Of a stretch of 64,000 bases of DNA, positions 33,880 through 44,230 are shown piece by piece (the first letter of the stretch is position 1; each line of letters starts with the position of its first letter). Source of the DNA: Gemmatimonas sp. UBA7669. GTDB lineage: Bacteria > Gemmatimonadota > Gemmatimonadetes > Gemmatimonadales > Gemmatimonadaceae. The position numbers and the translations under genes are program-made. Below the pieces are notes generated by a model. It saw only the letters and a list, made by a program, of their open reading frames with translations. It was not told where the DNA came from and did not search any database. The stretch spans positions 1 to 64,000 of the forward strand of contig NZ_DLHL01000033.1 in the NCBI RefSeq assembly GCF_002483225.1, given 5' to 3'.

Positions 33880-35139
33880 ATGAGCGCGCTCCTGCTTGTT
33901 GACGACGAGGTGGCGCGCGGGTTCGAGCCCTTTGCCACGTCGCGTCCAGGCGGTGAGCTGCGCGTAGGGGCGTTGTTGCTGCGCGAGCGCTGGACGACAG
34001 TATTCGGGGTGAACGCCGAGTCCGTGGCGTTTGTGAGCGCGGCACATTTGCAGGGGTTTGCCGAGTTCGATGCGGCGCCGTGCTGCCCGGATGTGTCGGC
34101 GTGGCTTCGGGAGACCGGCACCGACGACGTGTGGGTGGTGAACACGCGAGCCGTTCCCATGCTGGATGTCGCGCTGCCTGGAACGGCGACGACGCTGCAC
34201 ATTGGAGGTCGCGTCGCGGCCATTCGCCTGTCGGCGTCGGAAGCGGCCGGGCACGAGCTCGCACTGCGCGCGGGCACGTGGCCGTTTGCGGAACGCCCTG
34301 CAACTCAGGCGCACGACATCGATGGCGTGTGGCTCGACGCCGTATGGGACATTGTGCGCCATGTGGTGGCCCTCCTGCAACGGGACATCCCGCATCTCGC
34401 CGCGCGGGCTGAGGCCACGCGCCTCGAACCGTCACACGCGAGCATCGTGGTGAGCGGTCCGCATGCGGTGTGGGTGGAAGACGAGGTCGTGGTGGAGCCC
34501 ATGGCCTACTTCGATACGTCGTCGGGGCCCGTGCTGCTTCGGCGCGGCACGCGCGTGCAGGCATTCACGCGCATGGTGGGGCCGTGTTACGTGGGTGAAC
34601 ATTGCACGCTGTCCACCGATCGCATTGCGGCGAGCGCCATTGGCGAGCATTGCCGCGTGCATGGTGAACTGTCCACGTCGGTGCTGATTGGGCACAGCAA
34701 CAAGAGCCACGATGGCTTTGTGGGCCACTCGGTGCTGGGGCGTTGGGTGAATCTCGGTGCGGGCACCATCACCAGCAATCTCAAGAACACCTACGGCCCA
34801 GTGGCACTCTGGACGCCGTCCGGTGCGCGTGATACGGGCCTGCAGTTTCTCGGCACCTGTTTCGGGGATCACGCCAAAACGGGCATTGGTTTGTGCCTGA
34901 CAACGGGCTGCGTGATTGGTACGGGTGCCAACGTGTTCGAACACATGCCGCCCAAGGCCGTGGCCCCCTTTGCCTGGGGCAGCACGCCGCCCTACGCCAC
35001 GCATGCCGTGGACAAGTTCCTCGATACGGCCGCGCGCATGATGGCGCGGCGTGAGGTGGTATTGAGTGCGGCGCAGCGCGCGTGGTGGGCGACGGTGCAT
35101 GCCTATGCGGCGGCCGATGCGCGCTGGCCGCGGGGCTGA
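33880..35139 (+). CDS. Alternative GlmU-like sugar nucleotidyltransferase with left-handed beta-helix
   Basis: 419-residue protein of the alternative bacterial GlmU type. The N-terminus (LLLVDDEVARGFEPFATSRP then GELRVGALLLRERW) fits that family rather than canonical GlmU. The C-terminal half has hexapeptide-like repeats (SVLGRWVNLGAGTITSNLKN, THVFEHM-like turns). It may make UDP-GlcNAc or a related sugar nucleotide. It starts one base after the manC stop. No canonical glmU is seen in the window. Confidence 0.8.
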   Translation: MSALLLVDDEVARGFEPFATSRPGGELRVGALLLRERWTTVFGVNAESVAFVSAAHLQGFAEFDAAPCCPDVSAWLRETGTDDVWVVNTRAVPMLDVALPGTATTLHIGGRVAAIRLSASEAAGHELALRAGTWPFAERPATQAHDIDGVWLDAVWDIVRHVVALLQRDIPHLAARAEATRLEPSHASIVVSGPHAVWVEDEVVVEPMAYFDTSSGPVLLRRGTRVQAFTRMVGPCYVGEHCTLSTDRIAASAIGEHCRVHGELSTSVLIGHSNKSHDGFVGHSVLGRWVNLGAGTITSNLKNTYGPVALWTPSGARDTGLQFLGTCFGDHAKTGIGLCLTTGCVIGTGANVFEHMPPKAVAPFAWGSTPPYATHAVDKFLDTAARMMARREVVLSAAQRAWWATVHAYAAADARWPRG

Positions 35140-35190
35140 TGTGGACGTGCGGTGTGCGTGGGCGATACGTGAGATGCGTGAGATGCGTTC

Positions 35191-36039
35191 TTGAGCGCCA
35201 GCCATAGCAGCAACCGTTCCCCATTGCAGGTGACGGTGTTGGGCTCGGGCAGTCGGGGCAATGCGCTGCTGGTGGACGGCAGCGCGGGCACGGTGCTCAT
35301 CGACGCCGGCTATGGTCCGCGGGCGCTGCAGCAGCGGCTAAGCGCCGTGGGCCGGCGGCACGACGAGATACAGGGCCTGCTGCTCACGCATGAGCATGTC
35401 GATCATGCCAGTGGCGCGCCGGCGGTGAGCGCCAAGTGGGGCGTCACGGTACATGCGACGCCGCGCACACTCGCCGCGCTCGATACGCTGCCAGACGGAC
35501 CACCGGTGCATCGGGCCGCGCTGGCCGAGCAGGGCGCGAGTGTGGTGGCCGGATTTCACATCACGCATTGCGCGGTGCCGCATGATGCCGCGGATTGCCG
35601 CGCGCTGCGGCTGACCGATGTGGCAAGCGGCGCAAGCATGGCCGTGGTGCTGGACTGCGGCGCACTGACTTCGTCGCTGGTGAGTTTTTTGTCGGCGGCC
35701 GACCTGCTGGTGGTGGAAGCCAATCATGACCGCGAGATGCTGGCAAACGGGCCGTATCCGCGGGTACTCAAGCAGCGCATTCGCGGCGGACGCGGACATT
35801 TGTCGAATGCCGAGACGGCGGAGTTGCTGGCCGCGTGTGCACACAAAGGGCTGCAGGGAGTCCTTCTGGCCCATCTGAGCGAGACGAACAATACGCCGAC
35901 CCATGCGGTGCGCGAGGTGAGGGCGGCGCTGCGGAAGGCGGGCTGGGTGAAGGATTCAATGTGGGCGTGCGCGCAGCGTGAGGTGATGCCGGCGGTTGGG
36001 GTGCGGGGGATGGGAGGCGGGCAGTTGTCGTTGTTCTGA
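35191..36039 (+). CDS. MBL-fold metallohydrolase, YycJ/WalJ-like
   Basis: Metallo-beta-lactamase fold hydrolase. Metal ligands appear in THEHVDHASG (HxHxDH), VVLDCGALT and VVEANHDREML, and HLSETNNTP matches the YycJ ending. YycJ-like proteins act on DNA/RNA ends or cell-wall coordination in other bacteria; substrate here is unknown. The TTG start at 35191 is weak; a GTG in VTVLGSGSRGN just upstream of the fold is possible. Last gene of the plus operon. Confidence 0.82.
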   Translation: MSASHSSNRSPLQVTVLGSGSRGNALLVDGSAGTVLIDAGYGPRALQQRLSAVGRRHDEIQGLLLTHEHVDHASGAPAVSAKWGVTVHATPRTLAALDTLPDGPPVHRAALAEQGASVVAGFHITHCAVPHDAADCRALRLTDVASGASMAVVLDCGALTSSLVSFLSAADLLVVEANHDREMLANGPYPRVLKQRIRGGRGHLSNAETAELLAACAHKGLQGVLLAHLSETNNTPTHAVREVRAALRKAGWVKDSMWACAQREVMPAVGVRGMGGGQLSLF

Positions 36040-36214
36040 CTGGCGATGTGCGGGCAGCGAGCTGCAGTTGGGGCTTGCGCCATCCACTGCAGTGTGCCGT
36101 GCGCCGTGGGTTATGGGTGCGCGTGGTGTAGCGGCGGTATCGCGTTGTCCGATAGTGCTGGATGGAGTGATGCGGCGGCATGCACCACGCACACCCACCA
36201 CGCACGTCGCAAGT

Positions 36215-36247
36215 CTCAGCACTGTGGATCGGGTTGTGAGTGCTGAG
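36215..36247. repeat. Inverted repeat resembling stretched CIRCE halves
   Basis: Perfect 9-bp arms CTCAGCACT/AGTGCTGAG with a 15-base spacer. The inner sequence TCAGCACTG...GAGTGCTGA resembles the CIRCE halves TTAGCACTC/GAGTGCTAA, but the spacer is 13 rather than 9 in that register. Confidence 0.55.
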
Positions 36248-36276
36248 TGTCGAGTTGTGAGATCGACCTCCTCTGA

Positions 36277-36308
36277 AAGGAAAACGGGCGCTCCATCGGA
36301 GCGCCCGT
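36277..36308 (-). terminator. groESL terminator
   Basis: An 11-bp perfect stem acgggcgctcc/ggagcgcccgt (36284-36294 with 36298-36308) is followed on the minus strand by TTTTCCTTT. It lies about 46 bases downstream of the groEL stop. Confidence 0.85.
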
Positions 36309-36354
36309 CCACCTTCCAACTCACACCTGACGACTCAGAACTCCGAGCCGCCGT

Positions 36355-37986
<1,632 letters not shown>

Positions 37987-38013
37987 GGTAGCTGAATTCG
38001 GTTAGGGGGCGGT

Positions 38014-38307
38014 TCAGTTGAGCACGGCGAGGATATCGGACTCGCGCAGAATGAGGAGCGCCTCACCCTCGATCGTCACCTCGGTGCCGCTGTACTTCCC
38101 GTAGAGCACCTTGTCGCCGACCTTCACGTCCATCGGCACACGGGCTTCCTTCTCGAAACGACCCGGGCCCACGGCGACGATGGTGCCCTGCTGGGGCTTT
38201 TCCTTCGCGGTGTCGGGGATGTACAGCCCACCGCGCATCTGCTCCGCCTCTTCGGACGGCTTCACGACGACGCGATCAGCCAGAGGCGCGACCTTCTGGT
38301 TGGCCAT
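38014..38307 (-). CDS. groS: Co-chaperonin GroES
   Basis: Heptameric lid for GroEL, 97 residues. It shows PLADRVVVKPSEEAEQ, the mobile loop GGLYIPDTAKEKPQQG and VGDKVLYGKYSGTEV. First gene of the heat-shock operon, 55 bases downstream of the CIRCE element. Confidence 0.97.
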   Translation of the reverse strand: MANQKVAPLADRVVVKPSEEAEQMRGGLYIPDTAKEKPQQGTIVAVGPGRFEKEARVPMDVKVGDKVLYGKYSGTEVTIEGEALLILRESDILAVLN

Positions 38308-38362
38308 GAGTGCTTGTCTCCTGCGATGTGTCAGGGGATCAGTCTGGAATATCGGACTGGTA

Positions 38363-38389
38363 TTAGCACTCGCATGGGTTGAGTGCTAA
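38363..38389 (-). promoter_or_regulatory. CIRCE operator for HrcA
   Basis: Perfect TTAGCACTC - nine bases - GAGTGCTAA, matching the CIRCE consensus exactly. It lies 7 bases downstream of the -10 of promoter P1, so HrcA binding would block transcription until heat shock. hrcA itself is not in the window. Confidence 0.96.
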
Positions 38390-38396
38390 CACGCGA

Positions 38397-38425
38397 AACC
38401 TACCCACGCCATGGAGGGGCGTCAA
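38397..38425 (-). promoter_or_regulatory. groESL promoter P1
   Basis: Minus strand: -35 TTGACG (38420-38425), 17 bases, -10 TAGGTT (38397-38402). CIRCE follows at the transcription start, as in HrcA-regulated operons. Confidence 0.75.
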
Positions 38426-38461
38426 GGCCCGCCGAAGCTCACAGGAAATGCACAAGTCGTT

Positions 38462-38489
38462 TATTTACAATAGTTTACACTTCTGCCAA
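38462..38489 (-). promoter_or_regulatory. Upstream groESL promoter candidate P2 with AT-rich direct repeat
   Basis: Minus strand: TTGGCA (38484-38489), 16 bases, TAAATA (38462-38467). The spacer holds TGTAAA twice at a 10-bp step (38464-38469, 38474-38479). This is the most AT-rich spot I noticed here and may instead serve as an UP element of P1. Confidence 0.4.
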
Positions 38490-38537
38490 CACGACAGCGC
38501 CCCTGCAGAACTTGCAGACGACACCACGCTTCGCCTG

Positions 38538-39359
38538 TCAGCCTGGCAGGGTTTCCGGGGACTCGACCTCTTCCAACGACCCACTGTGCAGGCTCCGCGC
38601 CACGCCGTCAGGCCCCCGAATGACCACCCCGCCATCGGCTGTGATGCCCTCCACCACGCCCGGCGATGGCGAGCGCACCAACCGCCCCACCATGCGGTCA
38701 CGAGCCGCCCACGCCGCACACTCCGCGTCGCCCAACGGCCCTGTGCACGCTGCGGCTCGGCGCAGCGCCGGCACCACGGCGATGAGCAGCGCATCGCGGC
38801 TCACATCACCGCGGAGCTGCGACGCACGAAACGCACCTGGGGATTGCACGACCGGCGCTGTCTGGCGATTGATGCCCACGCCAATGGCCACCCACTCCGG
38901 CATGCCGTCGCGCCACCGTGCCTCGATCAGAATGCCCCCCAGCTTGCCACTGGCCAGCCAGAGATCATTGGGCCACTTGAGTTGCACCGGCCCCTCACGG
39001 CGCACATCAACCAGCGCATCGAGCGCAGTGGCGAGATGCAGTCCGACACGCAACGCCAGCACATCGAGTGCGCGCGCATCACGTGGCCGCTCGATGAGCG
39101 TGCACCAGAGCCCCGCGTCCGGCGCCGACCGCCAGGCCTTGCCGCTGCGCCCCCGGCCCTGCTCCTGCGATGACGCCAGTACCAGAGTACCCGACGGCGC
39201 GCCGTCAGCCGCGATGGCATGCGCGACGTCCATGGTGGATGTCACGCGCACATGATAGTCCAGCCGTGCGAGACCAAGTGCGGCAATCACCTCGGCGGAC
39301 GGTGCCCCCGAGGGCGCAGCCGACGGCGCGACGTCGCGACGGTGTTCCTCAGGCACCAC
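38538..39359 (-). CDS. birA: Biotin-[acetyl-CoA carboxylase] ligase BirA, catalytic type
   Basis: Attaches biotin to the acetyl-CoA carboxylase carrier protein. The catalytic core has TSTMDVAHAIA, SQEQGRGRSGKAWRS (biotinyl-AMP loop), LKWPNDLWLASGKLGGILIE and IGVGINRQTAP. The short C-terminal cap domain ends the protein. There is no N-terminal winged helix, so it is not an E. coli-like BirA repressor. The likely GTG start (39359 or 39356) overlaps the uppP end. Confidence 0.88.
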   Translation of the reverse strand: MVPEEHRRDVAPSAAPSGAPSAEVIAALGLARLDYHVRVTSTMDVAHAIAADGAPSGTLVLASSQEQGRGRSGKAWRSAPDAGLWCTLIERPRDARALDVLALRVGLHLATALDALVDVRREGPVQLKWPNDLWLASGKLGGILIEARWRDGMPEWVAIGVGINRQTAPVVQSPGAFRASQLRGDVSRDALLIAVVPALRRAAACTGPLGDAECAAWAARDRMVGRLVRSPSPGVVEGITADGGVVIRGPDGVARSLHSGSLEEVESPETLPG

Positions 39360-40155
39360 GCGTCGCCAGCGTATAGAACACCACCGCCGCGAGGGCCACG
39401 CGATACCACGCAAACACGCCGAAGCTGTGCTTGCTCACGTAGCGCAGCAGCACCGTGATGGCGAGCCAACTGCTCACGGCCGCCGCTGCCACGCCGGCCA
39501 ACAGCGGCGCGCTCAGACCCTCGCTGCGCAGCGCTTCCGGTGCTTCGAAGATCACCGCCGCCAGCGTGATGGGCATGCTCATGAGAAAACTGAAGCGCGC
39601 CGCACTGGGCCGGTCGAGGCCGAGGAATCGCCCAGCGGTAATGGTGGAACCGCTGCGCGAGACACCTGGCACGAGCGCGAGCACCTGTGCGAATCCCACC
39701 ACAAGGGCATCGCGCATGGTGATTTCATCCAGCATGCGGGCGCGCACCGCCCAACGATCCACCGCCCAGAGCAGCACGCCCAGCACCACGAGCGTCGTGC
39801 CTATGATGTACGGCGAGCGGAAGGTGGTCTTGGCCAGATCATTGAGCACGAGGCCACCCACACCGGCCGGTATGGTGGCCACAATGAGATAGATCAGCCG
39901 ACGATCGTGCGTCGTGACCACACGTCGTGTGCGCAAGAGACGCAGGGCGGAGTAGGTCATCTCCACCCATTCGCTGCGGAAGTACCAGCCCAGCGCGAGC
40001 AGCGTGCCAAAATGCAGGGCCACGTCAAAGGACAGTCCCGGGTCCTGCCAGCCCAGCAGGTAGGGCGTGAGGGCAAGGTGGGCGGAGCTGGAAACCGGCA
40101 GCAGTTCGGTGAGGCCCTGCACGAGCCCCAGCACAATAGCTTGAAACAGGGTCAC
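39349..40155 (-). CDS. uppP: Undecaprenyl-diphosphatase UppP (BacA)
   Basis: Inner-membrane enzyme that recycles undecaprenyl pyrophosphate to the monophosphate carrier for peptidoglycan and LPS. It shows GLVQGLTELLPVSSSAHL with the catalytic Glu/Ser region, an internal PGVSRSGSTI with Arg, and several hydrophobic helices along its 268 residues. Normal size. GTG 40155 overlaps the bshA stop (GTGA). Confidence 0.95.
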   Translation of the reverse strand: MTLFQAIVLGLVQGLTELLPVSSSAHLALTPYLLGWQDPGLSFDVALHFGTLLALGWYFRSEWVEMTYSALRLLRTRRVVTTHDRRLIYLIVATIPAGVGGLVLNDLAKTTFRSPYIIGTTLVVLGVLLWAVDRWAVRARMLDEITMRDALVVGFAQVLALVPGVSRSGSTITAGRFLGLDRPSAARFSFLMSMPITLAAVIFEAPEALRSEGLSAPLLAGVAAAAVSSWLAITVLLRYVSKHSFGVFAWYRVALAAVVFYTLATRGA

Positions 40156-41360
40156 GGGGCCGCGATGGAAGGCAAATGCGAAGGCAGGATGGCCGGCACG
40201 AACGGAGGTGTGCGCAACGGACTGGTGTCGGCGGTGGCGAGGGTGCGCTCGTAGAGATCCTCGTACTGCGCCACGATGGCCTGCTCACTGAATCGTGTGC
40301 GCGCATCTTCGGCGGCGGCGGTACTCACGCGCTGCCACGCACTGGCGTCACTCAAGAGGGCGATGGCCGACGCTGCTGCGCCCTCTACATCACCCACCGC
40401 ATGCAAGAAGCCGGTGACGCCGTGCTGCACCACTTCGGGCAAACCGCCGGCATCGTAGCCAATGACCGGCACGCCGCTGGCCATGGCCTCGAGTGCCGAG
40501 AGTCCGAAGGACTCCTTGTCGGACATGAGCAGGAAGCAATCCGCACCAGCGAGCAGCGGCGCGATGGCGTCGATCTTGCCCAGAAACATCACGTTGTCGG
40601 CCACGCCGCGCTGCCGCGCCTCGTCCTCCGCCTCCACGCGCTCCGGTCCATCGCCCACCATGACCAGCACCGACGGCACTTGCTCCTGCACACGCGCGAA
40701 CGTGGCCACCACATCGCGCACGCGCTTGACCGGACGGAAGTTGGAGATGTGCATGAGCACCTTCCGTCCGCGGATGACATCGGCGGGAATGGGGAAGGTG
40801 TGACGCGTGCGGTCGTAGAGGGTGGGGTCGACGAAGTTGGGAATGACTTCCACGTTGCAGCCCACGCAGCCGAAGGCCCGATAGGTCTCGTCGCGCAGAT
40901 ACTGCGACACGGCCGTGACGGCGTGGGACTTCTCGATGGAGAACTTGGTGATGGTGTGGAAGGAACGCTCCTGCCCCACGATGGTGATGTCGGTCCCGTG
41001 CAGCGTGGTCACCACCTTGACGTCACGGCCCTCTTCGCGCAGCATCGCACGCGCAATCCAGGCACTGGTGGCGTGCGGGATGGCGTAGTGACAGTGCAGA
41101 ATGTCGAGCTGGTGATCACGCACCACCTCGTGCATGCGCACCGCAAGCGCGAGATCGTAGGGCGGATACTCGAACAACGGATAGCGCCCAACGTCCACTT
41201 CGTGAAACCACACCCGTGGCAGGAAACTTGGCAAACGGAACGGCTGCCGATAGGTGATGAAGTGCACCTCGTGACCACGCGCCGCCAGCGCGATGCCCAA
41301 CTCGGTGGCGAGGGCGCCCGATCCACCGTAGGTGGGATAGCAGGTGATGCCGATTCTCAT
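40152..41360 (-). CDS. bshA: N-acetyl-alpha-D-glucosaminyl L-malate synthase BshA
   Basis: Glycosyltransferase that joins UDP-GlcNAc and L-malate, the first step of bacillithiol synthesis. The 402-residue GT4 protein begins MRIGITCYPTYGGSGALATE, then HYAIPHATSAW, HGTDITIVG, SNFRPVKRV, GDGPER and SYALEAM-like FGLSALEAMASGVPVIGYDAGGLPE. The close match to BshA over its length supports the assignment; another GT4 role is possible. ATG 41360 overlaps the miaA stop (ATGA). Confidence 0.85.
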   Translation of the reverse strand: MRIGITCYPTYGGSGALATELGIALAARGHEVHFITYRQPFRLPSFLPRVWFHEVDVGRYPLFEYPPYDLALAVRMHEVVRDHQLDILHCHYAIPHATSAWIARAMLREEGRDVKVVTTLHGTDITIVGQERSFHTITKFSIEKSHAVTAVSQYLRDETYRAFGCVGCNVEVIPNFVDPTLYDRTRHTFPIPADVIRGRKVLMHISNFRPVKRVRDVVATFARVQEQVPSVLVMVGDGPERVEAEDEARQRGVADNVMFLGKIDAIAPLLAGADCFLLMSDKESFGLSALEAMASGVPVIGYDAGGLPEVVQHGVTGFLHAVGDVEGAAASAIALLSDASAWQRVSTAAAEDARTRFSEQAIVAQYEDLYERTLATADTSPLRTPPFVPAILPSHLPSIAAP

Positions 41361-42292
41361 GCGGCCGAAACTCCTTCGGAGGGTACCGACTGCCACCAGC
41401 GCGTGGCCTGCTGCATGGCGTCCGGTTCGAGCGGGTTGAGCAGCGTCACCTGCGCGACCGGCAACTGGTGGCGAAACCAGGTGCGCTGGCGTTTGGCGTA
41501 CTGCCGCGTTTCAATGACCACACGCTCAACGGCCGCTGCACGCGACAGGCGACCTTCCATCGCGTCACGCAGCACGGCATAGCCGCTGGCCTTCCAGGCG
41601 GGCGCATCCTGCGCGGTGGTGGTCATCAGTCGCGAGATCTCCTCTTCCCAGCCAGCCTGCAGCATGTCGTGCACGCGCCGTTCGATGCGCGTGGCAAGCA
41701 CCGGGCCGGGGTCCACCACAAGATAGCGGACCTGGTACGAAGACGTTCGCGACGAGTCGCCGGCGGGGGGCCGCAGACTGTCGCTGAGCCGGCGTCCACT
41801 CAGCAGCGCGGTCTCGATGGCGCGCAGTCGCTGCGTCCGGCCCAGGTGGGCACGAGGCGGATCGAGCCGAGCGCACCAACGTTCCAGTTCCGGCATGGAC
41901 AGCGTGTCGAGAAAGGTGGCGAGGGCCGCACGCTGGCCGGCGTCGAGCTCGGGCACCGCATCGAGCGGCTCCACAAGGGCGCGTACATAGAGACCCGTGC
42001 CCCCGACCACCACCGGGGCGCGACCGTTGGCGTCTGCCTGCTGTATCCATGTCCTGGCGCTCTCAGCCCAGCGATGCGCCGAGTAGCGCTCACACGGGTC
42101 GGCCACATCGATGCCATAGTGCGGCACCAGCGTACGCTCGGCCAAGGAGGGCTTGGCCGTGCCCACGTCGAAGCCACGATACACCTGGCGGGAATCGGCC
42201 GACACGATGGACAGCCCGCATTGTTGTGCGAGGTGCATGGCCACTGCGCTCTTGCCCGCCGCGGTGGGTCCAACGATGCAGGACAGCATCAT
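41357..42292 (-). CDS. miaA: tRNA dimethylallyltransferase MiaA
   Basis: Transfers a dimethylallyl group to A37 of tRNAs that read UNN codons. It has the P-loop CIVGPTAAGKSAVAM, the SADSRQVYRGFDVGTAKPS motif, VVVGGTGLYVRAL and the C-terminal YAKRQRTWFR. 311 residues is normal. The tandem ATG at 42292/42289 lies 10 bases past the mutL stop. The longer open frame through 43225 is shadow of mutL. Confidence 0.95.
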   Translation of the reverse strand: MMLSCIVGPTAAGKSAVAMHLAQQCGLSIVSADSRQVYRGFDVGTAKPSLAERTLVPHYGIDVADPCERYSAHRWAESARTWIQQADANGRAPVVVGGTGLYVRALVEPLDAVPELDAGQRAALATFLDTLSMPELERWCARLDPPRAHLGRTQRLRAIETALLSGRRLSDSLRPPAGDSSRTSSYQVRYLVVDPGPVLATRIERRVHDMLQAGWEEEISRLMTTTAQDAPAWKASGYAVLRDAMEGRLSRAAAVERVVIETRQYAKRQRTWFRHQLPVAQVTLLNPLEPDAMQQATRWWQSVPSEGVSAA

Positions 42293-42302
42293 GCGTGTGC
42301 GC

Positions 42303-44222
42303 TCAGGCCCGACCAAAACGCCGGTCGAGTTCATCCCAGGTGAGTCGCACAATGGTGGATCGCCCGTGCACGTCATGCGCCGGCAGGCGCGTTTCCGCCA
42401 GCGCGATGTACAGCGCGCGCATTTCGCCGGGCGACAGCGCATCGCCGGCCTTGATGGCCGCCTTGCAGGCCACGGTAGCGGCCAGACGCTCGTGACGCGC
42501 ATGTGCGCTGGCATGGCGATCACCCACCAACGAGGCCAGGGTGTCGCGCAGACAGCGCTCGGCATCAAAACGCGGATGCGGCATGGGCACGGACTGCACG
42601 AGCACCGTGTGGCCGCCGAAGGGATCGGCCTCGAAACCAAGCCGCGCGAACAGGTCACGATTGGCTTCAAAGGCCTCGAGCTCACGTGGCGCCAGATGCA
42701 GCGTGAGCGGAAACAACAGACGCTGCGACGGCGCCTCACCGCGTTCGAACACGCCGAGGAACTCCTCGTACAGGACGCGCTCGTGCGCCGAATGCTGATC
42801 GATGAGCACCACCCCTTCCTCATGTTCGAACATGAGGTACATGCGGCGCAACTGCATGAGCGGCGGCACGCTGATGGGCGCGGCATCTGCGTGGGCATGC
42901 GGCGTGCCCACGTCCGCCGACTGACGTGGCAAATCCTCCCACGGCGCCGGCGCGGGCGCGGGCATGCCGTTGTGCGTGGCCGGCCCGGCATGCTGCGCGT
43001 CAGCCAGCGGGGCATCCGGCAACGGGACACTGTCGAGACCGGGGCCGACAGGCAGCGTGTCACGCGGCGCAAAGAGCCCGTCGAGCGTAGCCGTGATGCG
43101 CAGCGACGAGGGCGGCAGTTCCGTGCCTGGTGGCGCGCTGAAGCGTCCGAGACCACCCGGCATGCCAGAGGACATACCAGCCTGCAGCGATGGCGGCGGC
43201 GCCCAGGTGCGCCAACCGCCCACATCGGCGGCCGCGTCGAAGAGCCCGAGGGCGCGGCGCACGGCCGCTTCCACTGCGCGCTCTATGGGCCAGCGATCGC
43301 GAAAGCGCACCTCGGCCTTGGCGGGATGCACGTTGACATCCACATCAGCGCCGGGCACATGCAACTGCAGCACCAACGAGGGGCGCACCCCACCGGGCAA
43401 GGTGGACTTGTAGGCCGCTTCCGCTGCGCGCACGAGCCCCGGATCGCGAATGAGGCGGCCGTTCACGATGAGCAGAATGCGTCGGCTGGCGGTGCCCACG
43501 TCGGCTGGACGTTCGGCGAGTCCACTCACCTGCACCGGCCCCCGCACGTCATTCACGTCAACAAAACGTTCGAGCTCGCGTGCGCCCCAGAGGGCGGCGA
43601 GTCGTTCACGCAGCGAGCCGACCGCCGGCAGGTCGAGTACACGCTTGCCATCGTGCGTGACCACAAAGTGCACATCGCGGCGCAGCGTGGCGATGCCGTG
43701 CATGGTATCGAGCACGGCACGCCATTCGGAGCGTGCGCCGCGCAGGAATTTCTGACGCGCCGGTGTGTTGTAGAAGAGGCGCTGCACCGTGACCGTGGTG
43801 CCCTGCCGACGGGCCGATTCGCCGGCCTCTACCACCGATCCACCCATGACACGCAGCCTGGAGCCCGCGCCGTCGGCTGGTGCCGTCTCAATGGTGAGAT
43901 CGGAGACCGACGCAATGGCGGGCAGCGCCTCGCCGCGAAAGCCGAAACTGCGCACGCCCACCAGCTGCTCGGCCGATACAATTTTGCTGGTCGCGTGGCG
44001 CGAGAGTGCAAGGCGCGCATCATCGGCATCCATGCCACTGCCATCGTCGGCAATGCGAATGAGCGTGCGCCCGCCCTCTTCGATGGTCACGTCGATCGTG
44101 GTGGCGCCGGCATCCATGGCGTTCTCCACGAGTTCCTTGACCACCGACGCGGGACGCTCGACCACCTCACCGGCGGCGATCTGGTCGGCAACGCTGCTGG
44201 GCAGGATGGCGATGCGCGGCAT
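42303..44222 (-). CDS. mutL: DNA mismatch repair protein MutL
   Basis: Mismatch-repair ATPase/nickase that couples MutS to strand removal. GHKL motifs: ELVENAMDAGATTIDV, DDGSGM, and SFGFRGEALPAIASVSD. The C-terminal endonuclease region shows DQHSAHERVLYEEF, ACKAAIKAG, but the usual CPHGRP motif reads DVHGRS. 639 residues with a Pro-rich linker. ATG 44222 follows the batDE stop by 8 bases. Confidence 0.96.
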   Translation of the reverse strand: MPRIAILPSSVADQIAAGEVVERPASVVKELVENAMDAGATTIDVTIEEGGRTLIRIADDGSGMDADDARLALSRHATSKIVSAEQLVGVRSFGFRGEALPAIASVSDLTIETAPADGAGSRLRVMGGSVVEAGESARRQGTTVTVQRLFYNTPARQKFLRGARSEWRAVLDTMHGIATLRRDVHFVVTHDGKRVLDLPAVGSLRERLAALWGARELERFVDVNDVRGPVQVSGLAERPADVGTASRRILLIVNGRLIRDPGLVRAAEAAYKSTLPGGVRPSLVLQLHVPGADVDVNVHPAKAEVRFRDRWPIERAVEAAVRRALGLFDAAADVGGWRTWAPPPSLQAGMSSGMPGGLGRFSAPPGTELPPSSLRITATLDGLFAPRDTLPVGPGLDSVPLPDAPLADAQHAGPATHNGMPAPAPAPWEDLPRQSADVGTPHAHADAAPISVPPLMQLRRMYLMFEHEEGVVLIDQHSAHERVLYEEFLGVFERGEAPSQRLLFPLTLHLAPRELEAFEANRDLFARLGFEADPFGGHTVLVQSVPMPHPRFDAERCLRDTLASLVGDRHASAHARHERLAATVACKAAIKAGDALSPGEMRALYIALAETRLPAHDVHGRSTIVRLTWDELDRRFGRA

Positions 44223-44230
44223 GCCCAAAG

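Larger units (their letters stand above)
36040..36354. other. Intergenic region between MBL gene and groEL
   Basis: No convincing gene in about 315 bases. It holds the inverted repeat at 36215-36247 and the groEL terminator at 36277-36308. Small frames here lack start signals or family traits. Confidence 0.6.

Noticed and set aside
33880..35139. Canonical GlmU
   Set aside because: The N-terminus lacks the usual LAAGxGTRM pyrophosphorylase signature; the sequence fits the alternative GlmU-like family.
42292..43225. N-terminal extension of miaA into mutL
   Set aside because: The extension is in a mutL shadow frame; MiaA begins at the P-loop following ATG 42292.
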